Positions 61,982 through 64,000 of a DNA stretch of 64,000 nucleotides are shown one piece after another (position 1 is the first letter of the stretch; every line of letters starts with the position of its first letter). The notes beneath the pieces are model-generated. The model saw only the letters and a program-made list of their open reading frames with translations, was not told where the DNA came from and made no database searches. Origin of the DNA: Thamnaconus septentrionalis (taxonomy: Eukaryota; Chordata; Actinopteri; Tetraodontiformes; Monacanthidae); the NCBI GenBank assembly GCA_009823395.1, contig CM020519.1, forward strand, positions 13,884,001-13,948,000, in the 5' to 3' direction. The translations under genes and the position numbers were made by a program.

Positions 61982-63644
61982 TTCAGAAACGTAATCGGAT
62001 CACAGTGTTTTCCTCCGGGGCCTGTTGGCGACTGCAGAGAGGACCGGTCGGATGGATCGGGAGAAAGATAAACTCACCACTTTTTTAATCCCCAGTTCCC
62101 AGACATCCCATTCTGGAAGATGGGAAGATAAAGTGTTGCTTATGAAATATCAAATGATTAAAAAAAATAGATCCAGGGTTTCTTTTTGAATGATTAAAAT
62201 CCTAATTATCTCTTTAAAAGGCCCTTTAGCAATGGATGTGGGTGAGTTGAGCTTCCAGGATTTTTGCTTTTCAATCCAAAATGGGTGGCAAGCGAACCAA
62301 TAAATGTCTCAAAAGTTCAGGTCCAAAGAAGACGTGACGACTAGGTGAAAAAAAATCAAACAAGTATCCCAACAAATAAAATTTGTTTTCAGCCGCCGGT
62401 CACCATTGCATTGGTTGTCTGTTTTCAGGCTCTGAAGAACATTGACTGTCCACCTGCAAGTCATAATGAATGTTTCGCTATCTCTTACCATTTATAACAC
62501 TCTGAAACTTAGAAGTTGTTTTGACAAACATTCTGTCCGGGATAGCAAGCGGAAACGATCGACAAACTACTGTTATAGCAAATGTACCTCCTGCTTATCA
62601 GTGATTGGTTCTGTCCTTCAAACCTTATTGTCCAACTTTACACTGTACACAGTTTACTATAATCTTGTTAGTTCTAGAGAGCCTACAAAGACCGAGGAAA
62701 GTGAGTAAGAACATAGGTAAAACTAATAGCTTTGTTGCTACATCCATTGTCATTATAAATCGTTTGAGAGGGTGAGATGAGACCTCGGTTGTTCGCCATA
62801 AAAGCGGAGTAAAGATCGGCCGTGGAGCCTGCAGAAAAGATGGAAGAATGTGGAGAACGGCTTGTAATTAACTTAGAGCTTCCTGAATGCACAGTCACAC
62901 AAACAAACAAATGGCCCGTGACAGCACACGGGCTGCGTTCCAATAGCGTTATTGATGTTTGGTAAGCCTGGAGGGTGAAAAGACCTAGGAGGAGACCTCA
63001 GCCAATTACAGTGAGCTTTAAAATTCACATTTCTTTAGCCTTTCTTTTTCTCGACCCATCAGGCCTTGTGGTCTCTCTGCAACGATATGCACAAGCCAAC
63101 CCATTGGTCTGGTTAACAATTCACTGATTAACACATTAATATTTCTGGTCTCCCAGATATTGCATTTCTAATTAGGAGATCCACCAGCCTCCAGATGAAA
63201 ACAAACATTCATGTTTTTCCACTTTTCCTTAGCTGCCTAAGTAAACGTTGCTACGCACAGTTAATATAACTACAATATAGAAACACCCGTTGCCATTTCC
63301 TTACCTCGACCGAAACAAATACGCAGGGAAAAGACAGATAAACACACTGTTATTGTACGAAGCTTGTCGCGCTTTGAATTCATTCTGCCTCCTTTTGTGT
63401 TTGAGAGATACAAAGAGCAATACAATGCATGACTAACTTGATGTGTTCTAATGGCTCCAGATGGCAATTTTTATGTAATTGGAGACATCTTGACTGCAGA
63501 TTGCACAATGCTTTGAAAACACACAGATGTACACACATGCTGGTGAACAAACAAGCAGAGCACAAACATATTTTGTACGTTTTTGAGGTTGCATGTAGTG
63601 CCGACTAGAATAACTGTTGGGATAGTTTGGGGCCATTTTGGTCT

Positions 63645-63830
63645 GTATGACAACGCAGACAATAAGAGTTCCCAATTTGCCACACATGCATGTTTCTTTT
63701 GACTGTGGGAGGAAGCTGGAAAACCCTCAAGAGAACCCATGCAGACACGGGAAGAACATGCAAACTCACAGAAGAGCCCCTCCGCTGTGAAGGCAACAGT
63801 ACTAACCACTGCATCATCATGTGCAGTGTG
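63645..63830 (-). mobile_element. SINE-like dispersed repeat fragment
   Basis: On the minus strand: GCAGTGGTTAGTACTGTTGCC, then TTTGCATGTTCTTCCCG, GTCTGCATGGGTTCTC and TTCCTCCCACAGTC, the 5' half of the same common teleost repeat as at 40,787. The short open frames here come from this repeat. Confidence 0.7.
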
Positions 63831-64000
63831 TGTCTCTAAACAATTTGTATTGTATTTTTTTTTTTAACGCAAGTACTAGTTGTTAGTCAGTTGAAGTCAT
63901 GTGACCGATTTCTTTTGTCCTTTGGCGTTCCTCAAGGTCTTGTACTGGTTGCTGTGCTGTTTTCCTTATATATGCCGCCCGTTGTCCAAATCCTCAGCTG

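Overview
The window looks like teleost fish nuclear DNA. It has sparse single-exon genes, long AT-rich non-coding stretches, many CA/GT microsatellites, fish-type SINE, hAT, Harbinger and MITE debris, and intronless six-cysteine astacin (hatching enzyme) genes of the kind known in euteleosts. I cannot name the species from sequence alone.

Region 1 (about 1-16,740) is an array of six near-identical, intronless high-choriolytic-enzyme-like (HCE) astacin genes. They form three head-to-head pairs: copies 1/2, 3/4 and 5/6. Strand alternates strictly (-,+,-,+,-,+). The two tail-to-tail spacers (about 4,350-6,840 and 10,195-12,730) are inverted copies of each other, so much of the array is a large imperfect palindrome centred near 8.55 kb. 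Copies 1 and 6 are intact (262 codons). Copies 2, 3, 4 and 5 carry small indels, several of them identical between copies. Each divergent promoter interval holds a converging pair of PIF/Harbinger-transposase-derived fragments. The third interval keeps an internal transposase segment that has been deleted from the other two. A much older HCE fragment lies just past the right edge of the array (about 16,825-16,885). The left edge is outside the window.

Region 2 (about 16,740-27,000) is intergenic. It holds dispersed-repeat fragments, microsatellites and one weak candidate non-coding first exon near 20.5 kb, but no convincing protein-coding exon.

Region 3 (about 26,970-28,560) is a CpG-rich promoter followed by the first coding exon of fam184a (27,716-27,880, + strand, good GT donor). 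I find no second fam184a exon, so 27,881-64,000 is read as intron 1. It contains TTAA-flanked MITEs, two hAT-type elements with 8-bp target duplications, SINE-like repeats, long GT tracts, a palindromic RFX-type X-box and a candidate alternative first exon at about 58.8 kb.

Functionally, the HCE genes would encode secreted zinc proteases that swell or dissolve the egg envelope at hatching (a related six-cysteine astacin role, such as brood-pouch patristacin, is possible). fam184a encodes a coiled-coil protein of poorly known function. The two loci are neighbours with no evident functional link, but they share one MITE family.
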